Below, one piece after another: positions 25,462-33,850 of a stretch of 39,388 nt of DNA. The stretch's first letter is position 1, and every line of letters begins with the position of its first letter. A program made the translations under genes and the position numbers. The DNA lies in IMG/VR virus record IMGVR_UViG_3300007539_000055, positions 1 to 39,388 of that record. One strand, 5' to 3'. Under the pieces are notes generated by a model. It ran no database searches and was not told where the DNA came from. It was given only the letters and a program-made list of their open reading frames with translations. The stretch is from a virus.

Positions 25462-26194
25462 AAACTTGTTCTGGTATAGCGTTAAAGAAATCTATGGACT
25501 TCTCAAGATGTTTATTGATCTTGACAAAGTGGTCGCACCCAAAGAACCCTGCCTTACCACCTGAGTATGCTTCAGCCGCAGGATGCGGTGCAGTCAACAG
25601 ATAGTGTGACGTCTCACACTCCTCAGGGAAGAGGGACATGATAGGTTCTTCGTGCTTGACATAGGCTTTGGTCATCAGGTCAGCAGCATCCTTACCCCAC
25701 GCTACGAACACAACGTTCTTGTGGTTGGCAATGATGCGTTTGATTACCTGAAGAGTAAACCCATCCCATATCTTCTTGTGAGAATTAGGCTGCCCCTTAC
25801 GCACAGTCAGTGACGTATTGATGAGGAGCACACCCTGCTTCGCCCAGTGCTCGAGGCTTGTGTCAAAGTCATCCTTGACATCTACATAGTAGCTGTCATG
25901 CAATTCCCTGACAATATTCCTTAGACTGGGAGACATCTTCCCATTGTTAGTTGCAAACGCTAGACCAGTGGCGATCCCATTGTGATATGGGTCCTGACCT
26001 AGTATGACTACACGCAAGTCATGAAACTGCGTGAGCTCAAAAGCACGGAATACGTTACCCGGAGAGGGGTAAACTTGACCTGAACTGTATTCCTGCTTAA
26101 GAGCGTCACGCAGAGCCATAAACTTCTGTGAGTCAAAGATGGGCTTGAGGACCGGCCACCAGTCCCCAAGCTTGTTCTTCAACTTATCATTCAT
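25460..26194 (-). CDS. ung: Uracil-DNA glycosylase (family 1, Ung-like)
   Basis: A 244-residue enzyme that removes uracil from DNA, starting base-excision repair. Motif A is intact: GQDPYH at residues 66-71, with the catalytic Asp at 68. LLINTSLTV (123-131) matches the uracil-pocket strand with its Asn. Motif B is altered: H204-P205 is kept but continues AAEAYSGGKA before GFFGCDHF (216-223). Usual Ung proteins read HPSPLS then about three residues before GFFG, so this one has roughly three extra residues and lacks the usual minor-groove Leu. Length is normal (E. coli Ung is 229). Its start overlaps the upstream gene as ATGA. It is last in the replication operon. Probably active on the phage's own DNA or recycling uracil-containing DNA. 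Confidence 0.95.
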   Translation of the reverse strand: MNDKLKNKLGDWWPVLKPIFDSQKFMALRDALKQEYSSGQVYPSPGNVFRAFELTQFHDLRVVILGQDPYHNGIATGLAFATNNGKMSPSLRNIVRELHDSYYVDVKDDFDTSLEHWAKQGVLLINTSLTVRKGQPNSHKKIWDGFTLQVIKRIIANHKNVVFVAWGKDAADLMTKAYVKHEEPIMSLFPEECETSHYLLTAPHPAAEAYSGGKAGFFGCDHFVKINKHLEKSIDFFNAIPEQV

Positions 26195-26970
26195 TTTAGT
26201 ACACTTAATTCTATATCGTAGTATTCAGGATTAAATATCTCTTTCTCTGGATTAGGTTTATCATACAGTTCACTATCTGGTGGGAGGGTTACGTCGAGCT
26301 TATCCTCAAGCTCGTAGCGCAAGCTATCCGACTGAAAGAGAATCTTGCCTGTATGCCCATCGATATCAAACCCATGGAACTCAAGTATCTTGAGCTTCCA
26401 CAAGTCATCTATCTCAGAGTATCTGCCGTTGACATAGTGTTCAAACGATGCTTGACAGCTCTTGGGCACGTCAAATACAAACATCACATGGTATGGGTTT
26501 GGGTCATACCTGCGACGAAAGTTTCTGAATGCGCAAAGCGCAGACTCGAACTTCAGGAACATGGAGTCCCCAGAGTATCGATACAAAAGACAAATACAGT
26601 TCTCGTCCTCAGGTGTACCAATGAAAGCATTGACGAATTGTGAATCCCACATGAACAGCTTTCTATTGCCGCCCATGAAGGGGAGAGCAAACACACTGGT
26701 GGTGTTCACCTCTGCTATCATGAGGTCGTAGCATACAATCTCTGTAGCCGTACGCCCAGCTGCAATCACATTCACACGATGTGGGTGCTTGGGTTTTGGC
26801 CTGACTGTTTGCCCAACCTTGATAGTCATGTCACAATCATCATACTCACAATTGATAGAGACGATCTTCTTGTTGTCATCCTTCTTAGTCTTACACTTGG
26901 TGAGATCACCTGACAGCCGAACGGTTCTTCCACTGATAGGGGTCAGCTTGATTTTACCACAGGTCACCAT
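26191..26970 (-). CDS. Conserved-looking hypothetical protein
   Basis: A 259-residue protein without a motif I recognise. The first 70 residues are Cys/Lys-rich and beta-like. The centre (FMGGNRKLFMWDSQFVNAF, then ENCICLLYRYSGD) is aromatic and looks like a globular alpha/beta core. The C-terminus is acidic with Tyr/Pro. Six or more cysteines do not form an obvious zinc-finger spacing. It overlaps the exonuclease gene upstream by 17 bases and the glycosylase gene downstream by 4 (ATGA), so it belongs to the same DNA-metabolism operon. A repair or replication accessory role is a guess from context. Confidence 0.75.
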   Translation of the reverse strand: MVTCGKIKLTPISGRTVRLSGDLTKCKTKKDDNKKIVSINCEYDDCDMTIKVGQTVRPKPKHPHRVNVIAAGRTATEIVCYDLMIAEVNTTSVFALPFMGGNRKLFMWDSQFVNAFIGTPEDENCICLLYRYSGDSMFLKFESALCAFRNFRRRYDPNPYHVMFVFDVPKSCQASFEHYVNGRYSEIDDLWKLKILEFHGFDIDGHTGKILFQSDSLRYELEDKLDVTLPPDSELYDKPNPEKEIFNPEYYDIELSVLK

Positions 26971-27724
26971 TGTCTTGGGGCTTTACTTGTTTAACATCTA
27001 GTGGAGGTAGCTCTAGCTCAGTCTCACGCCACACATCCTCGTCTGTCTTCAATAGATAGACAAGCCTGAATGTTTTGTGAAACTCCATGAGTCCTTTCAC
27101 CATACCAAACTTTTCGACATACTGCTTTACGGCAAAGCCCTCGAAGTCTTTCGTTCGATTCTTTAGCCAGTTGTCTGATGTCTTTTCCCCAACACCAGGT
27201 AGACCCTTGATGTTATCTGTGCTGTCGCCCATAAGCACCTGCTTCCACAAAAACTTGTTAGCTTCTGCAGGGGTCGTGTGCCAGAACTCTCCCTTCTGAT
27301 AGTTGTAGTGCATGCCCAGACACTGGCCAAGCACATCCTTATCAGGAGAACATACGATGGTAGATCGATTATCACTGTATGAATAGTAACTCACGAGATC
27401 GTCTGCCTCCAATTGCTTCATATACCAGAAGCCATACCTCTGGATGAGGTACTCTTTCATAGCATAAAAGATTGGGGGTTTAGGTCTACCATTCTTTCTG
27501 TTCCCTTTGTATCCGGGGTCCACATCATACCGAAAGCATCGGCCTGATGTGAAGTACCCGTCATACAATGTAGTGTTGCACGCGTCAAGGATCTGCTTGA
27601 TACGAGTATCCAATCCATAGATTGCTTCCTCATACGTAGGCTTATCCATCTCATAGTACAACAGAGAGTCTGCATCGATGAGACATATGTTCCCATCGGG
27701 CGGAAGTCGTTCGACGCTACTCAT
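26954..27724 (-). CDS. 5'-3' exonuclease / flap endonuclease (PolI N-terminal-like)
   Basis: A 256-residue metal-dependent nuclease expected to remove RNA primers or flaps during lagging-strand synthesis. Family signatures in order: ICLIDADS with D17 and D19; YKGNRK at 72-77; E106-A-D108-D109; PDKD with D128 and D130; GDSTDNIKG with D167 and D170; and the helix-hairpin-helix GLPGVGEKT at 174-182, which binds duplex DNA. Length suits a stand-alone phage enzyme (T4 RNase H and T5 D15 are about 290-305). The start forms TAATG with the rIIB-like stop. All main acidic ligands appear present. Confidence 0.93.
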   Translation of the reverse strand: MSSVERLPPDGNICLIDADSLLYYEMDKPTYEEAIYGLDTRIKQILDACNTTLYDGYFTSGRCFRYDVDPGYKGNRKNGRPKPPIFYAMKEYLIQRYGFWYMKQLEADDLVSYYSYSDNRSTIVCSPDKDVLGQCLGMHYNYQKGEFWHTTPAEANKFLWKQVLMGDSTDNIKGLPGVGEKTSDNWLKNRTKDFEGFAVKQYVEKFGMVKGLMEFHKTFRLVYLLKTDEDVWRETELELPPLDVKQVKPQDNGDLW

Positions 27725-28881
27725 TATAGCTGTCTAACTTTCTCTATTCTGCCGGTATGCTTATCTATTATCTCATCCTTCATCTCTTCCCACTGCTCAT
27801 CTGTAAGAGCAGCATAGGTAGAGGAGTGATACATACTACCGTTCACACCAGCCAAGCTAGAGTGTACGAAGTACTGCAGACAACGAATAGCTCCGTCCTG
27901 AGAATCAGGGACGGCACCAACATGCATAGGATCGATAAACACATTGTGAATCTCTCCAGAGTACCAAGCGATATACTTGAGACCACCAACGTGGAGACCC
28001 TTCACACAGCTTCTATCATCGTCAGTGTCTACCATATCCCATGATGGGAGTCTGTGTACACAACCAACCTTGATGAAGTACTGTGGGTCAGAGTAGCCGT
28101 TGGCACCCTCACAGTAGAACTTATCACCGCTACTCCAGACAGCAGGTTCGAAGAGTCTGTCCTCCACGTGTTCGGGGAGTCCCTCACTATCGATCTCACC
28201 TGTGTCAGGATTGAAGGTCCGCTGATAGCGAGGAACTTCTTCCCCAGTCTCAGTGTCATACTTAGTCATGATCTCTTTCGAGACCTTGAAAGCATTGACC
28301 AGACCCTCTTTGGTGATCTTCACTTGGTACATGGTTGCTCGCTCTGTAGCGAGCTCTTCACTCAGTCCATGCTCCTCCATATACTCCAGACGGAGTGCAG
28401 GGTGCACGTACTTCATGTCGATAAATTCAAAGAAGCGCTTGGTGAACTCTTCACCTTTACCCTTCTTTGTCTTCTTGCGAAGTATAGGATTACGTAGCCA
28501 TCTCAGCCAGAGCTTGACGAGTGGTGTTGTCTCAATACCGCTGTCAAATGAGTCAAGCATCCTGTTGACCAGGGACTCAGGTAGTGGGGTATTGATGACA
28601 TCACCATCTTCATACTCTAGGAAATACCTACCAGCGGAATCCTTACTCAAGAATATATCACCTGCAACATCTGCAACGTGACGTCTTGTAGTAAGATCCT
28701 CTGTAGTTAACAATGCGAACTCAGCGAGCACATCATTGTATTCTTCCACCGTAGCAACATTGTCTGCTTTGTCAGCAAGCTCCAACATCTGCTCATAGAT
28801 ATCCTTCTCGAATGAACGAGAGAACGGGGTGTTGCCGTAGCTACCGGATATCATGTCACCTATAACATTAATAGATATCAT
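27724..28881 (-). CDS. rIIB: rIIB-like protein
   Basis: A 385-residue protein. The C-terminal third carries the rIIB pattern known from T4: a Cys followed by GLHVGGLKYIAWYSG (about 295-309), then VFIDPMHVGAVPDSQDG (about 314-330) and a Cys/aromatic strand CLQYFV. The N-terminal part (1-200) is helical and acidic. In T4, rIIA and rIIB are membrane-associated and affect lysis inhibition and exclusion by lambda Rex; the biochemical function is not settled. It directly follows the rIIA-like gene with a 4-base ATGA overlap, the same order as T4, which strengthens both calls. T4 rIIB is about 312 residues, so this one is longer. Confidence 0.85.
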   Translation of the reverse strand: MISINVIGDMISGSYGNTPFSRSFEKDIYEQMLELADKADNVATVEEYNDVLAEFALLTTEDLTTRRHVADVAGDIFLSKDSAGRYFLEYEDGDVINTPLPESLVNRMLDSFDSGIETTPLVKLWLRWLRNPILRKKTKKGKGEEFTKRFFEFIDMKYVHPALRLEYMEEHGLSEELATERATMYQVKITKEGLVNAFKVSKEIMTKYDTETGEEVPRYQRTFNPDTGEIDSEGLPEHVEDRLFEPAVWSSGDKFYCEGANGYSDPQYFIKVGCVHRLPSWDMVDTDDDRSCVKGLHVGGLKYIAWYSGEIHNVFIDPMHVGAVPDSQDGAIRCLQYFVHSSLAGVNGSMYHSSTYAALTDEQWEEMKDEIIDKHTGRIEKVRQL

Positions 28882-31583
28882 AATGGTGGTTCAAAATTGT
28901 GTCTGTCTTTCAGTTCAAGGTACGCACGGATCTCCTTCCAGAACTTATCACAGTCGTTATTCTCACTGCGGTAAGGGAAGTTGATACGTTCGAAGAGTGG
29001 ATATAGTGGCTCAAGGAACTCGTCCAAGTACTGACCGAGTATGTGGATGTCAGCGTCAGCAATCGTACAATCTGCATCCGCCACCTTAAACAGCTCCATA
29101 GACTTCTGGGCAACGGCTTCATCATCGTGATCATCTAGCATGAAGGACTGCAGCTGGTGCATCTTCTTCATGAGATCAATGATCTCTTTGAATTCATCAT
29201 CGTTGTGATTCCAGTATCTACTGTGGTGACGGTACTTGTCATACGGCCGAAGCTTATCCAGCACATCTTTGTACTTAGGATCGACTTCTTTCAACTTTTC
29301 AAACCAGTTGGGTACATGAGGCAACATACATCCTGTTGCCCACTCTCGAACTTTACTGTGCATACTCCATTTGTTTTCATGTAGGACGGAAAAGAATTCA
29401 CTGATGTGCTTAACGTTATCCCCAACCATCTTCTTAGACAATGCACCTGATACTTTGAACAGTTGTATGTCTGTAACCTTGGTGGGTTCTGTGTCTACCT
29501 GACTCATCCAACTACCGTTATGATCATTGCGGAACCTATGTGGCCTGAACTCTGTGAACACAGGGTTCTCGTTAGCCACTTGAGTATCCGTGTTTGCATA
29601 CGGGTGGTACATGGATAGTGTAGGATACACATCTTGCCAGCTAGGAACTGTGGGGGCGCAGATAGTAGCAGCCAGCTGCAGCATAGACTCGTCTTCACTG
29701 GTACCATAGTACGTTTCTATGTCAGTGTTCTGAATCAACTGCAGTGGTGCTTCCACTTTGTCCCATGTCCAATCTGAAATATCGTTACACCACTTCTTAT
29801 CACCAGCGTACGGACGTCGTAGCGTGTAGAGTACTACCTCGTTAGCTACATTACGTCTTTCCTCTGGTGTCATGAAGCGGTATCTGTTCTTCAGACCTTC
29901 AACTTCTTCCTGCTTTTCTAGAACCTTGTTGAAATCGGCCGGTACTTCTATCTCGTCATAGTTGAACTTCACCAGCGGCGAATCCTTAAACAACTCCCAG
30001 TTAGCAACTCGAGAGAGATTGATGGAGTCAATCTTCGCTTGTACTTTAGGATCGTTGTAAGTATTCGTTGGGTGATGTTCTGTAATGAGAGTAAGGGTTC
30101 CCTCCTGCAAAAGGTACAGGTCCTTATTGGCCGAAGGGTTACCTTGGACGAAGTACAGGTTGTCCCAATTGACTTGGCCCCATCCTACTTCTTCTCTTCG
30201 TAATTCATAGTTTCCTTTACTGTAAATCCTGCTTACGTTGCGAACCTTGTAACCTTTCAGGATGCCTCCAGGAGAGGCAAAGGTTATACCAGTGTCGCTG
30301 TACTTAGGTTTGATATTCTCTTTGTCTACCATCTCACCCAGCTGTCGAAGTACACTGTCGTTACCGGTGTTCTTGTAGATCACCTCACTGCACTTCTTAA
30401 CCCAGGTAAGAAAATCATCTTCGTCTAACTGCTCACTAATCACATTCGCTGCGTCTTGAGCTGCCCTCTCAATAGCGCCTTGAATGTATTTCTTAGTGTG
30501 CTCATTCCATATTACTTTCTCACGCGATGGAGTAACTTCGACGCCATCCTGAATGACGACCTCGTTACCCTCATCATTTAGATAAGCCTGACGTGCTGGG
30601 CATTTGATTGCCACTGCACCCCATAGCTGCTCCATCTCAAGCTCTTTGAAGTCCACATACCCATAGTTAATTCCCGTAGTGGCTCCTTGGGATTTAACCA
30701 TGACAATGTGAGGCCTTCTCCAAGCCCAAGTGTCAGAGATGATCAAGTTGTCGGAGTTGTAGAGGACTTCACTCCGAACACTCTTATCCATCTCATGTCC
30801 ATCTTCATAGACATACTTCATGTCAACGTTGTCGATGTAGTTCAGTTGATCCTGCACTGCATCGATAAACTTCTGGCGGTTGTGCCGCTTGACACCGAAG
30901 GATATCTTAGTGAAGTTGGGTTCGCTTGTATTTATGTAGTTAACCTTGGTCCCATCACTCAGTGTGATATGACCTGCAGCAGTGAACTTCCCAATTAGGA
31001 AGTCTGTTTTGTAGGCATAGCAGTTCATCTTGAACAGCTTCCCGTTGTGTGCTGTCTCTACAGTGTAGAAGTCGACGCCCGTCGAGAGCGGGACTTTGGC
31101 TCCGAGCCCGAACGCTCCGAAGTTCTCCGCTGTGTTTCTCTTAGTTGAGAATCCCAGTTCGAGGTATCCTTCGAGTCTAGACTCGCCGATACCCACGCCG
31201 TAGTCAGTAACGCTAAAAACATCACAAAAGCCAGTACCGTCATTCTCTTTGTATCTAACGATAACTCTGTTGTTATCGGCGCAAAGATACTCAGGATCAT
31301 AGTACTCTGGTGTGAAGTTAGAGTCAACATATTCATCATCATCTCTGGTGATGTAGTAGTCCTCGACCTTCTTCTTGCCAGACAATATCTCCAACGCAAT
31401 CTCTTTCTCACGTTGTGAATCGCAGGCGTTGGTCACCAGCTCACGTACGGTTGAAGGTATCGGTGTAGAGTATTGTGAGGATTGAAGAACGTCAAAGACA
31501 AGTTTCTCAGCGGACTTGTTGATCCGCTTCTGTAAGCCAGCCGAGCTACTCTGCACTGCCTTACCAATTGTCTTGATGCTCAT
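28878..31583 (-). CDS. rIIA: rIIA-like protein with GHKL (HSP90-type) ATPase domain
   Basis: A 901-residue protein. The N-terminal 170 residues form a GHKL ATP-binding fold: the N-box E48-L-V-T-N52-A-C-D55, the G1 box D127-Y-G-V-G131-I, and the G2 box GAFGLGAK at 156-163. This is the arrangement of rIIA-like proteins, HSP90 and MutL. The middle is mixed alpha/beta and the C-terminal 200 residues are charged helices (for example HDAEAV-like acidic runs near 820). T4 rIIA is about 725 residues, so it is extended. The start sits just 7 bases after a strong hairpin at 31590-31614, so expression may be set by read-through or by that structure. Downstream is the rIIB partner. Confidence 0.87.
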   Translation of the reverse strand: MSIKTIGKAVQSSSAGLQKRINKSAEKLVFDVLQSSQYSTPIPSTVRELVTNACDSQREKEIALEILSGKKKVEDYYITRDDDEYVDSNFTPEYYDPEYLCADNNRVIVRYKENDGTGFCDVFSVTDYGVGIGESRLEGYLELGFSTKRNTAENFGAFGLGAKVPLSTGVDFYTVETAHNGKLFKMNCYAYKTDFLIGKFTAAGHITLSDGTKVNYINTSEPNFTKISFGVKRHNRQKFIDAVQDQLNYIDNVDMKYVYEDGHEMDKSVRSEVLYNSDNLIISDTWAWRRPHIVMVKSQGATTGINYGYVDFKELEMEQLWGAVAIKCPARQAYLNDEGNEVVIQDGVEVTPSREKVIWNEHTKKYIQGAIERAAQDAANVISEQLDEDDFLTWVKKCSEVIYKNTGNDSVLRQLGEMVDKENIKPKYSDTGITFASPGGILKGYKVRNVSRIYSKGNYELRREEVGWGQVNWDNLYFVQGNPSANKDLYLLQEGTLTLITEHHPTNTYNDPKVQAKIDSINLSRVANWELFKDSPLVKFNYDEIEVPADFNKVLEKQEEVEGLKNRYRFMTPEERRNVANEVVLYTLRRPYAGDKKWCNDISDWTWDKVEAPLQLIQNTDIETYYGTSEDESMLQLAATICAPTVPSWQDVYPTLSMYHPYANTDTQVANENPVFTEFRPHRFRNDHNGSWMSQVDTEPTKVTDIQLFKVSGALSKKMVGDNVKHISEFFSVLHENKWSMHSKVREWATGCMLPHVPNWFEKLKEVDPKYKDVLDKLRPYDKYRHHSRYWNHNDDEFKEIIDLMKKMHQLQSFMLDDHDDEAVAQKSMELFKVADADCTIADADIHILGQYLDEFLEPLYPLFERINFPYRSENNDCDKFWKEIRAYLELKDRHNFEPPL

Positions 31584-31589
31584 AATAAA

Positions 31590-31614
31590 ATAGCCCCTAT
31601 TTAGTAGGGGCTAT
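31590..31614 (-). terminator. Intrinsic-terminator-like hairpin between nuclease and rIIA genes
   Basis: ATAGCCCCTA (31590-31599) pairs perfectly over 10 bp with TAGGGGCTAT (31605-31614), with a 5-base loop. Read on the - strand, TTTTATT follows the stem, then the rIIA ATG at 31583. The nuclease stop codon (31597-31599) is inside the stem. It may end or thin out transcription before rIIA, or form a structured leader for it. Confidence 0.75.
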
Positions 31615-32070
31615 CAGTTCTAGAATTTTGTTTACTGTTTCGATGTTCTGCTTCTGGTTCCTCGGAACGAAGAGTACAGGAGGATCATCCTGTTCCATCA
31701 GCAGTTTCTTGAACATCTTCCACTTGAGTGGGAAGCGTTCATTCGCATAGCCTTTACACTCTATCACCCATCGACCTTGTGGGTCGACGAAGTCAGGAGT
31801 GTAAGTAATATCCCGGACTTTGTATTTCTGTTTGTCCTGGAATCCTGTCTTACCATTGTCCTCATAGGACTCGTTGCTGTAGTGAAAGCCTTCCATGAGA
31901 ACATACTTCTTCTTCTCATAGTCTGACTTGATACCAGCATCTCTAAGTTGCCTGTAGCAGTGGGCCTCTAGCTGAGACCTAAACTTGATACCGTCTACTT
32001 CTTTACTCTTGGCGTTCCGTACTTTCTTTCTTGATGTACGTGCGCCTGTTCTCTTTCCTCTCGATGACAT
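31597..32070 (-). CDS. PD-(D/E)XK endonuclease, DUF1064-like
   Basis: A 157-residue small nuclease. The first 25 residues are strongly basic (MSSRGKRTGARTSRKK). The core then shows the family pattern: E35 in FRSQLEAHCYRQL, D93 in YTPDFV, and E104-C-K106 in WVIECKGY followed by FPLKWKMFKKL. This E...D...ExK set is the PD-(D/E)XK active site. Similar phage proteins are annotated as DUF1064 or VRR/Holliday-junction nucleases. A role in resolving branched DNA before packaging, or in host DNA breakdown, is inferred. The gene starts 68 bases inside the primase end; no later ATG before residue 59 would keep E35, so the long overlap is probably real. Confidence 0.85.
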   Translation of the reverse strand: MSSRGKRTGARTSRKKVRNAKSKEVDGIKFRSQLEAHCYRQLRDAGIKSDYEKKKYVLMEGFHYSNESYEDNGKTGFQDKQKYKVRDITYTPDFVDPQGRWVIECKGYANERFPLKWKMFKKLLMEQDDPPVLFVPRNQKQNIETVNKILELIAPTK

Positions 32071-33025
32071 TTTTTGCTTCTTGTAACCCGTGATCCTTTA
32101 TTAGATCCGAGATATCCTTGGACCTATAATACGAAGGTATGACAAGATTGTCAAGTCCGTACTTCTCGCAGATCTTAACGGCCATTGTCTGGCCAGGGTT
32201 ACGAGGATTGTCAAAGTCGTTGTCGTAGAGGACGATTACTTTTTTGAAACGCGCTTGCGCTTCTTCGATGGTGCCTTCACTTGGCACAAGCATCTCTGAT
32301 TGTAAAGCAATGGATGGGTAGTCAAGCACCGCCAGACACATGACATCCTTGAGGGAACTTGTGAGAACCAAAGTCTCACCACGTTCAGGTAGCTGCCGAT
32401 AGCCTTGAAGACATTCCATCCCCACGTTAGAAAACCATTTAAAATCTCCTTCAAGCGGACGGTAAATCTTATAACCGCAGTCAAAGCGGTAACGATAGCT
32501 GATACTATTGCACGAAAAACGTTGTTCATTAATCCAGACATGTGTAATGGGTTGAACATCAAAGATACGTAATAATTTTTTACTGATACCAAACTGTTTC
32601 CAGTAGGCCGCATCTCTGCTGTCCCAGTCCCTTACTCTGACTCGGATTTCTGCTTTTGTTTTTGCTCGTACTTGTGGCTCCACCTTTCGTACAGGCCGCC
32701 CAACACGTACACCAGTATAGAGACCCAACCCAAAACAGCCATCAATGTGTATAAGTGTTCCATAGAAATCTAAATTGTATTTGTAACCGACATATGCAAA
32801 GCAATCGAACGTATGATCTGGGTGACCGAAGTCCTTGTACAATAACCTCTGCCCAATAAGGGAGATGTCAACTGTGGGGGACTTGTCGTCTCGAAGATCA
32901 CTACGAAACTTTACACCTATCTCTTTGAAGTTTCTACAAAAGTACTTAAATATCTGATACTCAGAGACTTTTTCAAGTACGTTATCTCTACTTAGGTATA
33001 CGTCACTCTTGCGTGCTTCGATCAT
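32003..33025 (-). CDS. DnaG-type primase with divergent Toprim domain
   Basis: A 340-residue predicted primase. The N-terminus (about 38-75: FRSDLRDDKSPTVDI, LYKDFGHPD, CFAYV) has the sequence outline of the CHC2 zinc-ribbon domain but without its cysteines, so metal binding is probably lost. The Toprim domain follows: LVLTSSLKDVM (219-229), VIVLYDND with D268 and D270, then RSKDISDLIK (301-310). The first motif normally has a catalytic Glu (as in EGYFD); here Ser223-Ser224 occupy that place and K226-D227 follow. A TxS-x-KD version occurs in other phage primases as I recall them. It sits between the SSB-like and nuclease genes. Makes RNA primers for the DnaB-like helicase encoded upstream. 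Confidence 0.85.
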   Translation of the reverse strand: MIEARKSDVYLSRDNVLEKVSEYQIFKYFCRNFKEIGVKFRSDLRDDKSPTVDISLIGQRLLYKDFGHPDHTFDCFAYVGYKYNLDFYGTLIHIDGCFGLGLYTGVRVGRPVRKVEPQVRAKTKAEIRVRVRDWDSRDAAYWKQFGISKKLLRIFDVQPITHVWINEQRFSCNSISYRYRFDCGYKIYRPLEGDFKWFSNVGMECLQGYRQLPERGETLVLTSSLKDVMCLAVLDYPSIALQSEMLVPSEGTIEEAQARFKKVIVLYDNDFDNPRNPGQTMAVKICEKYGLDNLVIPSYYRSKDISDLIKDHGLQEAKNVIERKENRRTYIKKESTERQE

Positions 33026-33034
33026 GATAAGTTA

Positions 33035-33064
33035 GGGCCAGACTATAAAGATACAGCCTGGCCC
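33035..33064 (-). other. Intergenic hairpin between SSB-like and primase genes
   Basis: On the - strand, GGGCCAGGCTGTA and TATAGTCTGGCCC fold into a 13-bp stem with two G-U pairs and a TCTT loop. It fills most of the 45-base gap and lies directly after the SSB-like stop. No T-tract follows on the - strand, so it is a poor intrinsic terminator. An mRNA-stability or processing element is more plausible. Confidence 0.6.
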
Positions 33065-33070
33065 CTTATC

Positions 33071-33850
33071 TTATATCCAGTCAGCAGCTACATCAGCTTC
33101 AGCAGACTCAGTCGATGCTGCAGTATCGTTAGGCTGAACAACACCAGGTTCCCACTTCTTGAGAGTCAGATCGTTAGGATCATACTCTGCACGGAAGTCA
33201 CCATAGTCCTCGTTGAGTGCCTTGATAAACAAGTCATCACGACGTGGCTTCTCACGACCAAAGTGCTTGGTGTATACAGTCTGATACTTGTCATCCTTGA
33301 CACCCATCAAGAGACGCAAGCGGTTCTCCTTGAGAGAGCTTACATACTGCTTGAGCTCAGTCACATCACCGCTAGTCACAGCTGCGATGTCATCGATGGC
33401 ACACTCACCATCACGACCGACGTTAGCCCATGCACGCATGAAATCTATGAGCATCTCCTCACCCACATAGGAGCGACGGACACCCTCGTTCTTGAACCAC
33501 TCATACTGAGTAGATGGGTTCTCTGTGCCCCATGCTGTCTGACCAAACTTGTTGATCCACTGGTACTTACCAGTGCGAGACTCGGGACGTTCTTCAGGTT
33601 GAACAAGTATGTCAAAGCGTGTAGTGAACTCATGCTCAGCGTTGCGAACCCAGAAGGTCAGCTTGTTGAGTGCTCGTTCCCCCATCAGAATACCAGTGTA
33701 GTTCTGCTCGCTCTTGACATTGATGCCAAGTGAGTGCAGCTCACCGAGTGTGGGGTTTACAGCGATAACGTTTACTGTAGCAACGCCACAGTACAGGGGT
33801 ATACCCCCACCTCCAACTTCTATGCTGGAATCATTAGATGCAATAGCCAT
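33071..33850 (-). CDS. Predicted single-stranded DNA-binding-like protein
   Basis: A 259-residue protein. The N-terminal half reads as beta strands with a pattern I associate with phage SSB-like proteins (GIPLYCGVATVNVIAVNP, then LTFWVRN...RFDILVQPE). The last 25 residues are acidic and end in a hydrophobic tip (ESAEADVAADWI). A flexible acidic tail is typical of bacterial and T7-type SSBs, where it recruits replication partners. Its neighbours are the RecA-like ATPase upstream and the primase downstream. The start overlaps the previous stop (TAATG). I see no canonical bacterial OB-fold SSB signature, so this is a prediction from layout and tail. Confidence 0.65.
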   Translation of the reverse strand: MAIASNDSSIEVGGGGIPLYCGVATVNVIAVNPTLGELHSLGINVKSEQNYTGILMGERALNKLTFWVRNAEHEFTTRFDILVQPEERPESRTGKYQWINKFGQTAWGTENPSTQYEWFKNEGVRRSYVGEEMLIDFMRAWANVGRDGECAIDDIAAVTSGDVTELKQYVSSLKENRLRLLMGVKDDKYQTVYTKHFGREKPRRDDLFIKALNEDYGDFRAEYDPNDLTLKKWEPGVVQPNDTAASTESAEADVAADWI

